Positions 46,876-54,526 of a DNA stretch of 64,000 nucleotides are shown here, piece by piece. The stretch's first letter is position 1; each line of letters begins with the position of its first letter. This DNA is from JAAYDI01 sp052034005. Lineage in GTDB: Bacteria > Planctomycetota > Planctomycetia > Pirellulales > Pirellulaceae. The notes under the pieces are model-generated. The model worked only from the letters and a program-made list of their open reading frames with translations, did no database searches and was not told the origin of the DNA. The translations under genes and the position numbers were made by a program. The stretch lies in the NCBI GenBank assembly GCA_052034005.1, contig JBPOJB010000018.1, positions 62,001-126,000 on the forward strand, given 5' to 3'.

Positions 46876-47994
46876 ATGGCTACGTACAAGAGCGTTGAGA
46901 CCCGGTACATGGAGGAACGCGACGCGTTCTTCCGCGGATTGCGCAATCTGGACCGCCGCAGCTTCCTGAAAGTCTCCGCCGCGGCCATGGCGGCCAGTGC
47001 CGCGCTGGCCACCCCGCATTCCTTCACACCGGTCACCGTGGCGCAGGAGGCGGGGGGCGCCGGCGACCAGCCGCCGTTCCGCTTCGCCTACATCTCCGAC
47101 TCCCACCTGCTCGACCGGGATGTGAACGACCGGTTCGTGCGCGGCCTGTTGCGGGCCGTGGACGATGTGAACAACCTCAACCCCCAACCCGACTTCGTGT
47201 TCTATGGCGGCGATCTGGCTCAGCTCGGGCAAGCCTCGGAACTCGAACTGGGCGCCTCGATCCTCAAGAACCTCAAGGCGCCCTTGAAGGTCATGGTGGG
47301 CGAGCATGATTGGTACCTGGACATGGGCGAGAAGTGGCGGGAGTTGTTCGGCGAACCCACCTACTCGTTCGACCACAAGGGAGTCCACTTCGTGGTGCTC
47401 AACAGCGTGGTGGAGGAGGACTTCTGGACCGCGCGCGGGATGACACCCATGGAGCGGATGACGACCGTGGCCGGGCTGGACAACAGCGTGCAGAAGCCGT
47501 TCACGGTCGGCGAAGTGCAGCGCCGGTGGCTGGAGGAGGACCTGGCGAAGTACCCGGACGATGCGCGGATCATCGTTTTCTCGCACTCGCCGCTCTATAA
47601 GCTGTACAAGCCGTGGAACTTCTGGACCGATGACGCGGAAGAAGTCCAGGCCATCCTGAAGCGGTTCAAGCAGGTCGTCGTGATCCACGGCCATACACAC
47701 CAACTGCTGACCAACCGGATCGACAACATCTACTTCCACGGGCTGCTCTCCACCGCCTGGCCGTGGCCTTACGCGCCCGAAGGCATGCCCGCCTTGACGA
47801 TCGAAATGAGCCGGCCCGATCCGTTCAACCCCAACGACGGGTGCGGCGACGGCGAAGTGCAAGTCCATCCCGACGGACTGATCGACAAAGTCTACGCCCT
47901 CTGGAACCGCAACCCGATCACGGTCACCCGTGAGTACCTGACGAGTTGGGGCCAGGAGAGCGTCCCGGCCAGACCGAACCGACCTGCCTACTAG
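46876..47994 (+). CDS. Tat-exported metallophosphoesterase
   Basis: A 372-residue calcineurin-like phosphoesterase. The Tat motif is L-D-R-R-S-F-L-K-V at about 24-32, with an Ala-rich hydrophobic stretch after it. Metal motifs in order: S-D-S-H-L-L (the usual D-x-H), G-G-D-L-A-Q-L-G, G-E-H-D-W-Y-L-D (normally G-N-H-D/E, so Asn is replaced by Glu), F-S-H-S-P and H-G-H-T-H-Q. All other ligands are kept. ATG 46876 is favoured over a TTG six bases earlier because GGAG is then nine bases upstream. It is 17 bp after the peroxidase gene and 20 bp before the cytochrome gene, hence co-transcribed. Its substrate and link to peroxide are unknown. Confidence 0.9.
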   Translation: MATYKSVETRYMEERDAFFRGLRNLDRRSFLKVSAAAMAASAALATPHSFTPVTVAQEAGGAGDQPPFRFAYISDSHLLDRDVNDRFVRGLLRAVDDVNNLNPQPDFVFYGGDLAQLGQASELELGASILKNLKAPLKVMVGEHDWYLDMGEKWRELFGEPTYSFDHKGVHFVVLNSVVEEDFWTARGMTPMERMTTVAGLDNSVQKPFTVGEVQRRWLEEDLAKYPDDARIIVFSHSPLYKLYKPWNFWTDDAEEVQAILKRFKQVVVIHGHTHQLLTNRIDNIYFHGLLSTAWPWPYAPEGMPALTIEMSRPDPFNPNDGCGDGEVQVHPDGLIDKVYALWNRNPITVTREYLTSWGQESVPARPNRPAY

Positions 47995-48014
47995 AACCAA
48001 CGAGGAGCCGAACC

Positions 48015-48854
48015 ATGAATATCCGAATCCTGTCCCGCCGAGGTCGCGGTGTTGGTGCGTGCGTCACTGCGCTGCTGGTGGCCGGCCTCTTGGCCGGCTG
48101 TTCAGGCGACAAGCCGGCGCCCCTCCCGCCTGCCCAAGACAAACCGGCGGCCGACCAGGCGCCGGCCGATCAGGTGCCGCCGGCGCAAGAGCCCGAGACG
48201 CCGGCGTTGCCGGCTACCCAGGAGGCGGCGCCCGCCGCCCAGGAGACCACGCCTGCCGCCAGCGCCGGCACGACTGCCGCGCCCGCCGCCGGCGATGACC
48301 TGGCCACCGTCACTTCCTGTGACGGCGAGAACACCGCGACGGTCCCCAAGTCGGCCACCGGCCAGGCGCTGGCCGACTCGCTGATGGACCAGTGGCTGCG
48401 CGACCATCCGGACGAAGACTGGGTCCGGGAGGAAAGCGAGCAGCACAAGCTGCAGCCGCCGGCCGACAACTCCGGCCTGCTCCAGGGTGAACAGGGCAAG
48501 GGCCACACGTACGGCAACTACACGGACAAGGACCTGATCATCTGGGCGCGCGAGACCGAGAAATTCGCGCTGGAAGGGTCGCGGATCTTCCACAGCAGCG
48601 ACCTGTTGGGGAGCACGGTTGGCGTCTCGTGCGACATGTGCCATCCGCACGCCGCCAACACGCATCCGGAAACCTACCCGAAGTTCCAGACCCAGCTGGG
48701 CCGCGTCGTGCTGCTGCGCGACATGATCAACTGGTGCATCGAAAACCCGGTTCGCGGCGACGCCCTGGACCCGGACGGGCCCACCATGCGAGCGCTGGAG
48801 GCCTATATCATGGCCCAGCGCAAAGGGGTCCCCATGGACTACGGGAAGCATTAG
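48015..48854 (+). CDS. Mono-heme c-type cytochrome lipoprotein, SoxA/TsdA-like
   Basis: A 279-residue lipoprotein: L-L-A-G-C with Cys29 as the lipidated residue, then a Pro/Ala/Gln-rich flexible linker to about residue 95. The C-terminal domain carries one heme site, C-D-M-C-H at 206-210, and the run L-G-R-V-V-L-L-R-D-M-I-N-W-C-I-E-N-P that is typical of the SoxA/TsdA group of c-type cytochromes acting on sulfur compounds or as electron carriers. GAGGAG before ATG 48015 supports the start. It ends the peroxide cassette, 20 bp after the phosphoesterase, and is a sensible electron donor to the di-heme peroxidase: a tethered heme on a long arm. Enzymatic sulfur chemistry is possible but unproven, since active TsdA has two hemes. 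Confidence 0.85.
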   Translation: MNIRILSRRGRGVGACVTALLVAGLLAGCSGDKPAPLPPAQDKPAADQAPADQVPPAQEPETPALPATQEAAPAAQETTPAASAGTTAAPAAGDDLATVTSCDGENTATVPKSATGQALADSLMDQWLRDHPDEDWVREESEQHKLQPPADNSGLLQGEQGKGHTYGNYTDKDLIIWARETEKFALEGSRIFHSSDLLGSTVGVSCDMCHPHAANTHPETYPKFQTQLGRVVLLRDMINWCIENPVRGDALDPDGPTMRALEAYIMAQRKGVPMDYGKH

Positions 48855-48860
48855 CCGGAT

Positions 48861-48873
48861 AGGCTTCCCGCCT
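48861..48873. repeat. REP-like small hairpin, copy 2
   Basis: AGGC-TTCCC-GCCT just after the cytochrome stop codon. It shares 14 bases with the copy at 43718. Confidence 0.5.
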
Positions 48874-49052
48874 GCCCCGCGTCCGGGCTAGGGCCTCGTC
48901 CAGGCTAAATCTTTGCGTTGCCACCTATTCGGTGCTGGGAGCACCGAACCCTCGGTGCTTCCACCGGAAGGATCAACTGCCCTGTGGCCGCGCGAAGCGG
49001 TGCACCAGCGCCGCGCCTGGCTCGCAGTCGCGAAGCGACGGGACTAACAAAG

Positions 49053-49097
49053 CCCAGGGCAGAGCTGAGCGGCGCAGCCGCGAAGCGACGCCCTGGG
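49053..49097. repeat. Hairpin with CCCAGGGC/GCCCTGGG stem, first copy
   Basis: CCCAGGGC (49053-49060) pairs perfectly with GCCCTGGG (49090-49097) across a 29-base loop rich in GC words. The same 8-bp stem returns at 49220. Confidence 0.45.
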
Positions 49098-49219
49098 TCG
49101 CCTCCATACGCCAAACCAACAGCAGCCACAACGTGGCGGCCCTAATGACCAGGCATGAGTGCTCATCAGGCCCGAGTAGGGGCGTCCCGATGGGACTCCC
49201 TTTTGTTGGGGACACCTGA

Positions 49220-49268
49220 CCCAGGGCTGCAGCCGGGCTCGCACCGCTCGCCCGGCCTCCGCCCTGGG
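49220..49268. repeat. Nested hairpin with CCCAGGGC/GCCCTGGG stem, second copy
   Basis: Outer stem CCCAGGGC (49220-49227) with GCCCTGGG (49261-49268); inner stem GCCGGGC (49232-49238) with GCCCGGC (49250-49256), loop of 11 bases. Fifteen paired positions in 49 bases is far more order than the surroundings. Confidence 0.55.
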
Positions 49269-49416
49269 CTGTGATACGGCTGTCCCTACGGGACGCAAGA
49301 AATGGTGCGGACCGGCCATGCGACGCTGTATCTCGCGGCGAAGCGGTGCCGCCCACCCAGACCGCCCGGTTCTCAGTCGCGAAGCACCAACCCCATGATT
49401 TCGTCCGGACGGGCCG

Positions 49417-49647
49417 CTAGGGCTCCCGACTGTCTCGCTCGGCGCGCGCCGCGGCGCGCCGGGTGAGCCACAGCATCCAGGCGCCGAAGGCAGCCAGGAA
49501 CAGGCCCCACCAGAGGTTCACGTTGTAGCCGAGCGATCGGTCGTACAGCGCGGGATTGGTCCATGACGTGATCAGCCCGTACACCACCAGGATTGCGCCG
49601 ATGACGGCGAACATCACCCCCATGGGCAGGCGGACATCGAGTTGCAT
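49417..49647 (-). CDS. Small two-span membrane protein, partner of SSS symporter
   Basis: A 76-residue membrane protein with two transmembrane helices (M-F-A-V-I-G-A-I-L-V-V-Y-G-L near 12-25 and W-G-L-F-L-A-A-F-G-A-W-M-L-W-L near 47-61) joined by a short loop with Y-N-V-N-L-W-W. I recognise this layout as a small protein often coded directly after SSS carriers in Planctomycetes and Acidobacteria. GGGAG eight bases before ATG 49647 supports the start; the symporter stop lies 13 bp upstream. It likely forms part of, or stabilises, the carrier. It is not similar by eye to the single-span partner at 38434. Confidence 0.78.
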   Translation of the reverse strand: MQLDVRLPMGVMFAVIGAILVVYGLITSWTNPALYDRSLGYNVNLWWGLFLAAFGAWMLWLTRRAAARAERDSREP

Positions 49648-49660
49648 ATTGCGTTCTCCC

Positions 49661-51430
49661 TTACCAGAAGATCACGTTCAAGATGATGGCGGCCACCAGC
49701 ACGACGACGCCGAGCGCCGCAGGCTGCTTGTACCACGGCACGCCGTGTTCCTTGACGCGCGGGGTGAGCGAATAGACGAGCCCGCGCAGTTCGTCATCTG
49801 ATTTGTTGCGCCGCGTGCACACCGACACGATGATCGTCACGAGGAAACAGGCGGTGAAGGCGTAGATCGCCGCCCAGAAGTTCTGGGCCATCACCACCGG
49901 GTAGGTGTGCACGACGTGCCCGGCCACCAGCCAGCCTCCCTTGACGCCCCACGCCTCGACGCCCGGCACCGGCACTCCGTCCCGGAGGACGGGCGTCAAC
50001 GTGATCCCGTGATGCACCGCGGCGGCCAACGTACCGGCAAGCAGCCCGAAAAAGGCGCCGTTGCCGGTCGCCCGTCGCCAGAACATGCCGAACAGGAACG
50101 TGGCCAACAACGGTGCGTTCACGAAACCGAACACCAACTGGAGCATGTCCATGATGTTGTCATACTGCCGCGCCACATACGCACAGGCGACGCTGATCAG
50201 GATGCCGACCACCGTGATGATGTGGCCCATCCGCAGATAGTGGCGGTCCGGTTGACCCGGCCGGATGTAGCTCTGGTACAGGTCATACGTCCAGACCGTG
50301 TTGAACGCCGTCACATTGCCCGCCATGCCGGACATGAACGAGGCCATCAGGGCCGTGATGCCAACCCCGAGCAGGCCGGCCGGGCAATACCTGGCCAGCA
50401 TGGCGGGTATCGCCATGTTGTACATCGTATCGCCCGTCTCGGGGTTTTTCGGCAGGAAACTGCCGCTGTCGTGGTGCAAGGCGATGGCGATCATGCCCGG
50501 CAGGATCACCAGGGCGGGGAACAGCATCTTGGGCACGGCTGCGATCAGCGGCGTGCGCCGTGCGGCAGACATCGAGTTGGCAGCCATCGCCCGCTGAACG
50601 ACCAGGAAGTCGGTGCACCAGTAGCCGAACGACAGCACGAAGCCCAGCCCCATCGCCATCCCGAACCACTCGACCCCCATCGGGTTGGCACTGGCCGACC
50701 CCATATGCGCCCACGACTGCGTCCAAGCTCCTTCGGCAAACGCCCGGCCCGTCGGGTTCGTCGGGCTGGTGGCAACCGCGTTGAGCTTGTCGACCAGCGC
50801 GTCCCAACCGCCGACACTTTGCAGGCCCAGCCACACGAGCGGGATGAAGCCGAATACGATCATGAAGAACTGCAGCACCTCGTTGTAGATCGCCGAGGTC
50901 AGGCCGCCCAGCACGATATAGACCAGCACGATCAGGGCCGAGACGGCAATGCACAGGTGGTAGTCGAAGCGGAGGATATCTTCCAGCAGCAGCGCCAAGG
51001 CGTGCATCGAGATGCCCGACGAGAACACCGTCATCACCGCGAACGAGACCGCATTGAACGCCCGCGTCTTCTCGTCGAACCGGAGCTTCAGGTACTCCGG
51101 CACCGACCGGGCTTTCGAACCATAGTAGAACGGCATCATGAAGATGCCGACAAACACCATCGCCGGGATCGCGCCCACCCAGTAGAAGTGGCTGGTCATG
51201 ATCCCGTACTTGGCCCCCGACGCGGCCATCCCGATCACCTCCTGGGCCCCCAGGTTGGCCGACAGGAAGGCCAAGCCGCAGATCCACGCCGGAATCGCCC
51301 GGCCCGACAGGAAGAAATCAGTACTCGTCTTCATGTACCGCCGCAAGGCCCAGCCGATCCCCAGCACGAACACGAAGTACACAATCAGGATCAGATAGTC
51401 GACGGGGGCCAGTTTGATTACGAGCGGCAT
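49661..51430 (-). CDS. Sodium:solute symporter (SSS family)
   Basis: A 589-residue SSS (SGLT-like) carrier with about 14 transmembrane segments. Landmarks: Y-L-I-L-I-V-Y-F-V at TM1, D-F-F-L-S-G-R-A-I-P near 38-47, A-N-L-G-A-Q-E-V-I-G in TM2, S-V-P-E-Y-L-K-L-R-F, and M-A-S-F-M-S-G-M-A-G-N-V-T-A-F-N, the sodium-site helix 8. The type is that of sugar carriers rather than proline or pantothenate carriers. It is followed by its two-span partner. No catabolic enzymes adjoin it, so the solute is open. The upstream 350 bp separate it from a divergent ABC exporter operon. Confidence 0.92.
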   Translation of the reverse strand: MPLVIKLAPVDYLILIVYFVFVLGIGWALRRYMKTSTDFFLSGRAIPAWICGLAFLSANLGAQEVIGMAASGAKYGIMTSHFYWVGAIPAMVFVGIFMMPFYYGSKARSVPEYLKLRFDEKTRAFNAVSFAVMTVFSSGISMHALALLLEDILRFDYHLCIAVSALIVLVYIVLGGLTSAIYNEVLQFFMIVFGFIPLVWLGLQSVGGWDALVDKLNAVATSPTNPTGRAFAEGAWTQSWAHMGSASANPMGVEWFGMAMGLGFVLSFGYWCTDFLVVQRAMAANSMSAARRTPLIAAVPKMLFPALVILPGMIAIALHHDSGSFLPKNPETGDTMYNMAIPAMLARYCPAGLLGVGITALMASFMSGMAGNVTAFNTVWTYDLYQSYIRPGQPDRHYLRMGHIITVVGILISVACAYVARQYDNIMDMLQLVFGFVNAPLLATFLFGMFWRRATGNGAFFGLLAGTLAAAVHHGITLTPVLRDGVPVPGVEAWGVKGGWLVAGHVVHTYPVVMAQNFWAAIYAFTACFLVTIIVSVCTRRNKSDDELRGLVYSLTPRVKEHGVPWYKQPAALGVVVLVAAIILNVIFW

Positions 51431-51782
51431 GGGTCTTTCCCCGGTTCAGGATGGAGTCGATATCTCACACAGGCCGTCCGGCCACGGACCGATGGATCTG
51501 GCCATCATATCGACTCGGCCCCGGCGCGCGAACAGTAGGGCACACCGGGGGGTGCTCGGCAAACGGGACTGCACCGCAGACGTCCGGGCGCGGGGAGCGG
51601 GAGAGGGCGGCGGGACCGTGACGTCGTCCGGCGGGCAGCCTGCCCCGCGGCCCGCACAAGAGGGGCGCCGGTCGGAGGCCCGACCCTGCTCGTCGGCAGA
51701 CAAGAATGCCGTCATACTGACGAATCCTTTTCGTAGGCTCTTCCGGGATCCCGATCAGGCCTTTGCATCATGAGATCGCGCC
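51431..51782. other. Divergent intergenic region between symporter and ABC genes
   Basis: About 350 bp in which I see no gene and no strong promoter. A small GC dyad (GGGCAGCCTGCCC near 51636) lies inside. The last 60 bp before the ABC gene are richer in A+T and may hold its promoter. Confidence 0.4.
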
Positions 51783-52706
51783 ATGCCTAACGCTGTTGAA
51801 TTGAGTCAGGTCACCAAGCGCTTCGGCAGCCACGTGGCCGTGGACCGCCTGGACCTGGTCGTCCCCGAGGGCGCGGTCTACGGCTTCATCGGCCCGAACG
51901 GATCCGGCAAGACGACCACGCTCCGCATGATCTTGCGGATTTTCTATCCGGACGAAGGGCGCGTGCGGGTCCTGGGACGGGACCGTGGGATCGGCGCCGA
52001 TGATCGCGTCGGCTATCTGCCGGAAGAGCGCGGGTTGTATCGGAAGATGAAGGTGCGCGACATCCTGACGTTCTATGCTCAACTCAAGGGGTTGCGCGCC
52101 TGTCGCGCGGAGATCGACGCCTGGCTCGCGCGGCTGGATCTCGCCGCGTGGGCGGACAAGAAGGTTGAGACGCTGTCGAAGGGCATGTCGCAGAAAGTGC
52201 AGTTCATTGCGACCGTCGTATCAAAACCGCGGCTGATCGTGCTGGACGAGCCGTTCAGCGGTCTCGACCCGGTGAACATGGAGGTGCTCAAGGACGCGGT
52301 CGTCTCGCTGCGTGACCGCGGGTCGACCGTGATCTTCTCGACGCACGACATGGATGTCGCCGAGCGGATGTGCAACACGATCTTCATGATCTTCCGCGGT
52401 CAGAAGGTGCTGGACGGCAGCCTGGAGTCCATCCAGGCGCAATACGGCAGCGACACGATCCGGGTCCGGATGCCGGCGGTCAATGGCAGCCTGACGCATG
52501 TGCCGGGCGTCGCGCATGTAAACGATTACGGCCCGTACAAGGAGCTGAGGATGTCGCCGGGCGCGGACTCGCAGCAGATTCTTCACCAGCTGATGGGGCT
52601 GGGTCCGGTTGAGCACTTCGAGATCGCGCAGCCGTCGTTGCACGACATCTTCGTCCGTATCGCCCGGCCCGCACCGGAAGAGATGAGGGAGCCCTCCCAT
52701 GCATAA
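51783..52706 (+). CDS. ABC transporter ATP-binding protein, NatA-like
   Basis: A 307-residue ATPase. Walker A G-P-N-G-S-G-K-T-T at about 38-46, Q-loop area G-Y-L-P-E-E-R-G-L-Y, signature L-S-K-G-M-S-Q-K-V, Walker B L-I-V-L-D-E-P-F-S-G-L-D, and H-loop S-T-H-D-M. The extra C-terminal 80 residues (DUF4162-like) are typical for the NatA/ABC-2 exporter group. Its end overlaps the permease gene by eight bases, so both are made together and form a two-gene exporter, of the kind that moves Na+, drugs or lipids outward. No regulator adjoins it. Confidence 0.93.
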   Translation: MPNAVELSQVTKRFGSHVAVDRLDLVVPEGAVYGFIGPNGSGKTTTLRMILRIFYPDEGRVRVLGRDRGIGADDRVGYLPEERGLYRKMKVRDILTFYAQLKGLRACRAEIDAWLARLDLAAWADKKVETLSKGMSQKVQFIATVVSKPRLIVLDEPFSGLDPVNMEVLKDAVVSLRDRGSTVIFSTHDMDVAERMCNTIFMIFRGQKVLDGSLESIQAQYGSDTIRVRMPAVNGSLTHVPGVAHVNDYGPYKELRMSPGADSQQILHQLMGLGPVEHFEIAQPSLHDIFVRIARPAPEEMREPSHA

Positions 52707-54009
52707 GGCCTTCGTGATTGCTCGCCGAGAATACTTCGCCATGGTCGGCTCCCGAGCCTTCCTGATCAGCCTGGCGATCATGCCGGTCTTCATGGTCGGC
52801 GGGGCCGTCATCCCCGCCCTGCTGCGCAACAAGGTGGATATCCACGACAAGCGGATCGTGGTTCTCGATGGCACCGGCACGTTGTTCAGCATGCTCCAGC
52901 AAGCGGCGACGGCCCGGAACGCCGCGGCGACGCGTGACCCACAGCATCCCGACAAGCAGATTGCGCCCCAATACCTCCTCGAGAAAGGCCCGGACGGACC
53001 GGTGACGGATGAGCTGCGGCTGAGCCTGTCCGACTGGGTTCGGAGCCGCGAGCTGTATGCGTTCGTCGAAATCCCGGCGGACGTGCTGCAGGTGCCCAAG
53101 AACGGGCAGCCGTCCGTCGTGACGTTCTATGCCGAAAACACCACGCTCTCCGAAGAGAAACACTGGTTCGACCAGGTGGTGAGCGAGCTGGCGCAAGCGA
53201 CCCGGCTCCGCTCGGCGGGGATCGACCCAGCCGTCGTCGCCCAGTCGCGGGCCATCAGGATTGACGGACGCGGCCTGTTCCAGCGTGACGCGTCCGGCAC
53301 CATCAAGAAGGCCAAAGAGGAACAGGTCCTGCTCACCATCTTCCTCCCGATGGGCGTCATGATGTTCATGTTCATGATTATCATGATGTCCGCCCAGCCC
53401 ATGCTCGAGAGCGTCCTGGAGGAGAAGGCAAACCGGATTGCCGAGGTCCTGCTGGGATCGGCCACGTCCCTCGAGATCATGACCGGGAAACTGTTCGGAA
53501 ATGTGGCCGGCTCATTGACGGTGGCCGTCATTTACCTGGCCGGCGGATACTGCCTGGCGCAATACAACGACGTCGTGGATAGCGTGCCGTTCCGGATCCT
53601 TCCCTGGTTCATCCTGTTCCAGGTGCTGGCCGTCATCATGTACAGCTCGCTGTTCTTGTCGATCGGCGCTGCCGTGAACCAGTTGAAAGAGGCCCAGAGC
53701 CTGCTGTTGCCGGTCTGGATCCTGATCGTCATCCCGATGTTCGTCTGGATGAACATCGTCCGGGAGCCGAATGCCAGCTTCGCCACCTGGTTCTCGCTGA
53801 TCCCGCCGTTCGTGCCGATGCTCATGTGCCTGCGCCTGGCATCCACCAGCGCCATCCCTGCCTGGCAGCCGATCGCCGGCGTCGGCATCTCACTCCTGAT
53901 GACGGCCGTGTGCGTGTTCGCGGCCAGCCGCGTGTTCCGGATCGGCATGCTCACTCAAGGGCGGGCGCCCAAGCTCAACGAACTGATCCGCTGGGCCATC
54001 AGCGGGTAG
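52699..54009 (+). CDS. ABC-2 type permease, NatB-like
   Basis: A 436-residue membrane protein of the ABC-2 (PF12698) kind: one N-terminal helix (F-L-I-S-L-A-I-M-P-V-F-M-V-G-G), a large extracytoplasmic domain of about 200 residues, then a block of five or six helices starting near residue 210 (F-L-P-M-G-V-M-M-F-M-F-M-I-I-M). The motif E-E-K-A-N-R-I-A-E-V-L-L-G-S-A between them is the hallmark of NatB-type permeases. GGGAG inside the end of the ATPase gene serves its ATG at 52699. Together with the ATPase it makes a complete exporter. Confidence 0.92.
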   Translation: MHKAFVIARREYFAMVGSRAFLISLAIMPVFMVGGAVIPALLRNKVDIHDKRIVVLDGTGTLFSMLQQAATARNAAATRDPQHPDKQIAPQYLLEKGPDGPVTDELRLSLSDWVRSRELYAFVEIPADVLQVPKNGQPSVVTFYAENTTLSEEKHWFDQVVSELAQATRLRSAGIDPAVVAQSRAIRIDGRGLFQRDASGTIKKAKEEQVLLTIFLPMGVMMFMFMIIMMSAQPMLESVLEEKANRIAEVLLGSATSLEIMTGKLFGNVAGSLTVAVIYLAGGYCLAQYNDVVDSVPFRILPWFILFQVLAVIMYSSLFLSIGAAVNQLKEAQSLLLPVWILIVIPMFVWMNIVREPNASFATWFSLIPPFVPMLMCLRLASTSAIPAWQPIAGVGISLLMTAVCVFAASRVFRIGMLTQGRAPKLNELIRWAISG

Positions 54010-54080
54010 GTCCAGCCTGGGGGACCGGCGGGCCGCACCCGCCCGGTCCCGGCCTCCCTACCCCGGGCTCCCGGCCCCCG

Positions 54081-54086
54081 TACAAT
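54081..54086 (+). promoter_or_regulatory. -10 element before the small gene at 54122
   Basis: TACAAT within CCCCCGTACAATTCCC, 36 bp above the ATG. Its flanks match those of the TATAAT at 12234. Confidence 0.45.
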
Positions 54087-54121
54087 TCCCTTGCAGGGGG
54101 CCACGAGGAGGAGGCATTTCG

Positions 54122-54331
54122 ATGGGGCGCGCAAAGCGCGAAGGCCGGGTGTTCGTGCCCACGTCACACGAGATCCGGGAGGCATGCGAGCGAATTCAAG
54201 AAGGTTGGAGTGAGCGGGAACGGCGGAAACGAGCGGGCTGGATCGAGGGCGGGCGCTGGCTGCCGCCGCTGGTGGAAATCGATTCGCTGCTCTACGAAGC
54301 CTCGCGGGCCGCAGACCCGCATCCGTATTGA
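54122..54331 (+). CDS. Small conserved-type protein of Planctomycetes
   Basis: A 69-residue basic, soluble protein with T-S-H-E-I-R-E-A-C-E-R-I-Q-E-G-W-S-E-R-E-R-R-K-R as helical core followed by W-L-P-P-L-V-E-I (shown here split; residues about 14-52). I recall similar short proteins in planctomycete genomes without known function. GAGGAGG seven bases before the ATG and a -10 element above make it a real, independently expressed gene. Single Cys, no metal pair, no membrane segment. A nucleic-acid or ribosome role would fit size and charge but nothing shows it. Confidence 0.75.
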   Translation: MGRAKREGRVFVPTSHEIREACERIQEGWSERERRKRAGWIEGGRWLPPLVEIDSLLYEASRAADPHPY

Positions 54332-54526
54332 CGGGGTGAAAGAGCCTGGTTGTTCAGCGGCGGTGGACGCCGCCACACCTGCTCAAGGCATCAGCCTTGG
54401 CACGCTGCGCAAGTGTCCACCAGCCGCCACGTCCGAGAATCCGCGTTCGCGGTGATGAAAGTCGAAGCATTTCCGGCTTGTACCGGGTGCGCGGGGTCGC
54501 ACTATCGGCGCACACACCCGCGGGGG

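Larger units (their letters stand above)
48855..49416. other. Gene-free stretch with repeats and hairpins
   Basis: About 560 bp with no believable coding frame. It holds a REP-like hairpin, two related CCCAGGGC/GCCCTGGG hairpins and several GCGAAGCG-type words (for example GTCGCGAAGCGAC near 49027). This looks like the mobile intergenic repeat matter seen in planctomycete genomes, or a structured RNA; it also separates the cytochrome gene from a convergent membrane-protein gene. Confidence 0.5.

Noticed and set aside
48905..49356. Several short open frames in the gene-free stretch
   Set aside because: They overlap hairpins and repeats, have no ribosome sites and no sensible composition.
49907..51538. 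Plus-strand open frame of 543 codons
   Set aside because: Mirror of the second SSS symporter; composition is of shadow type.
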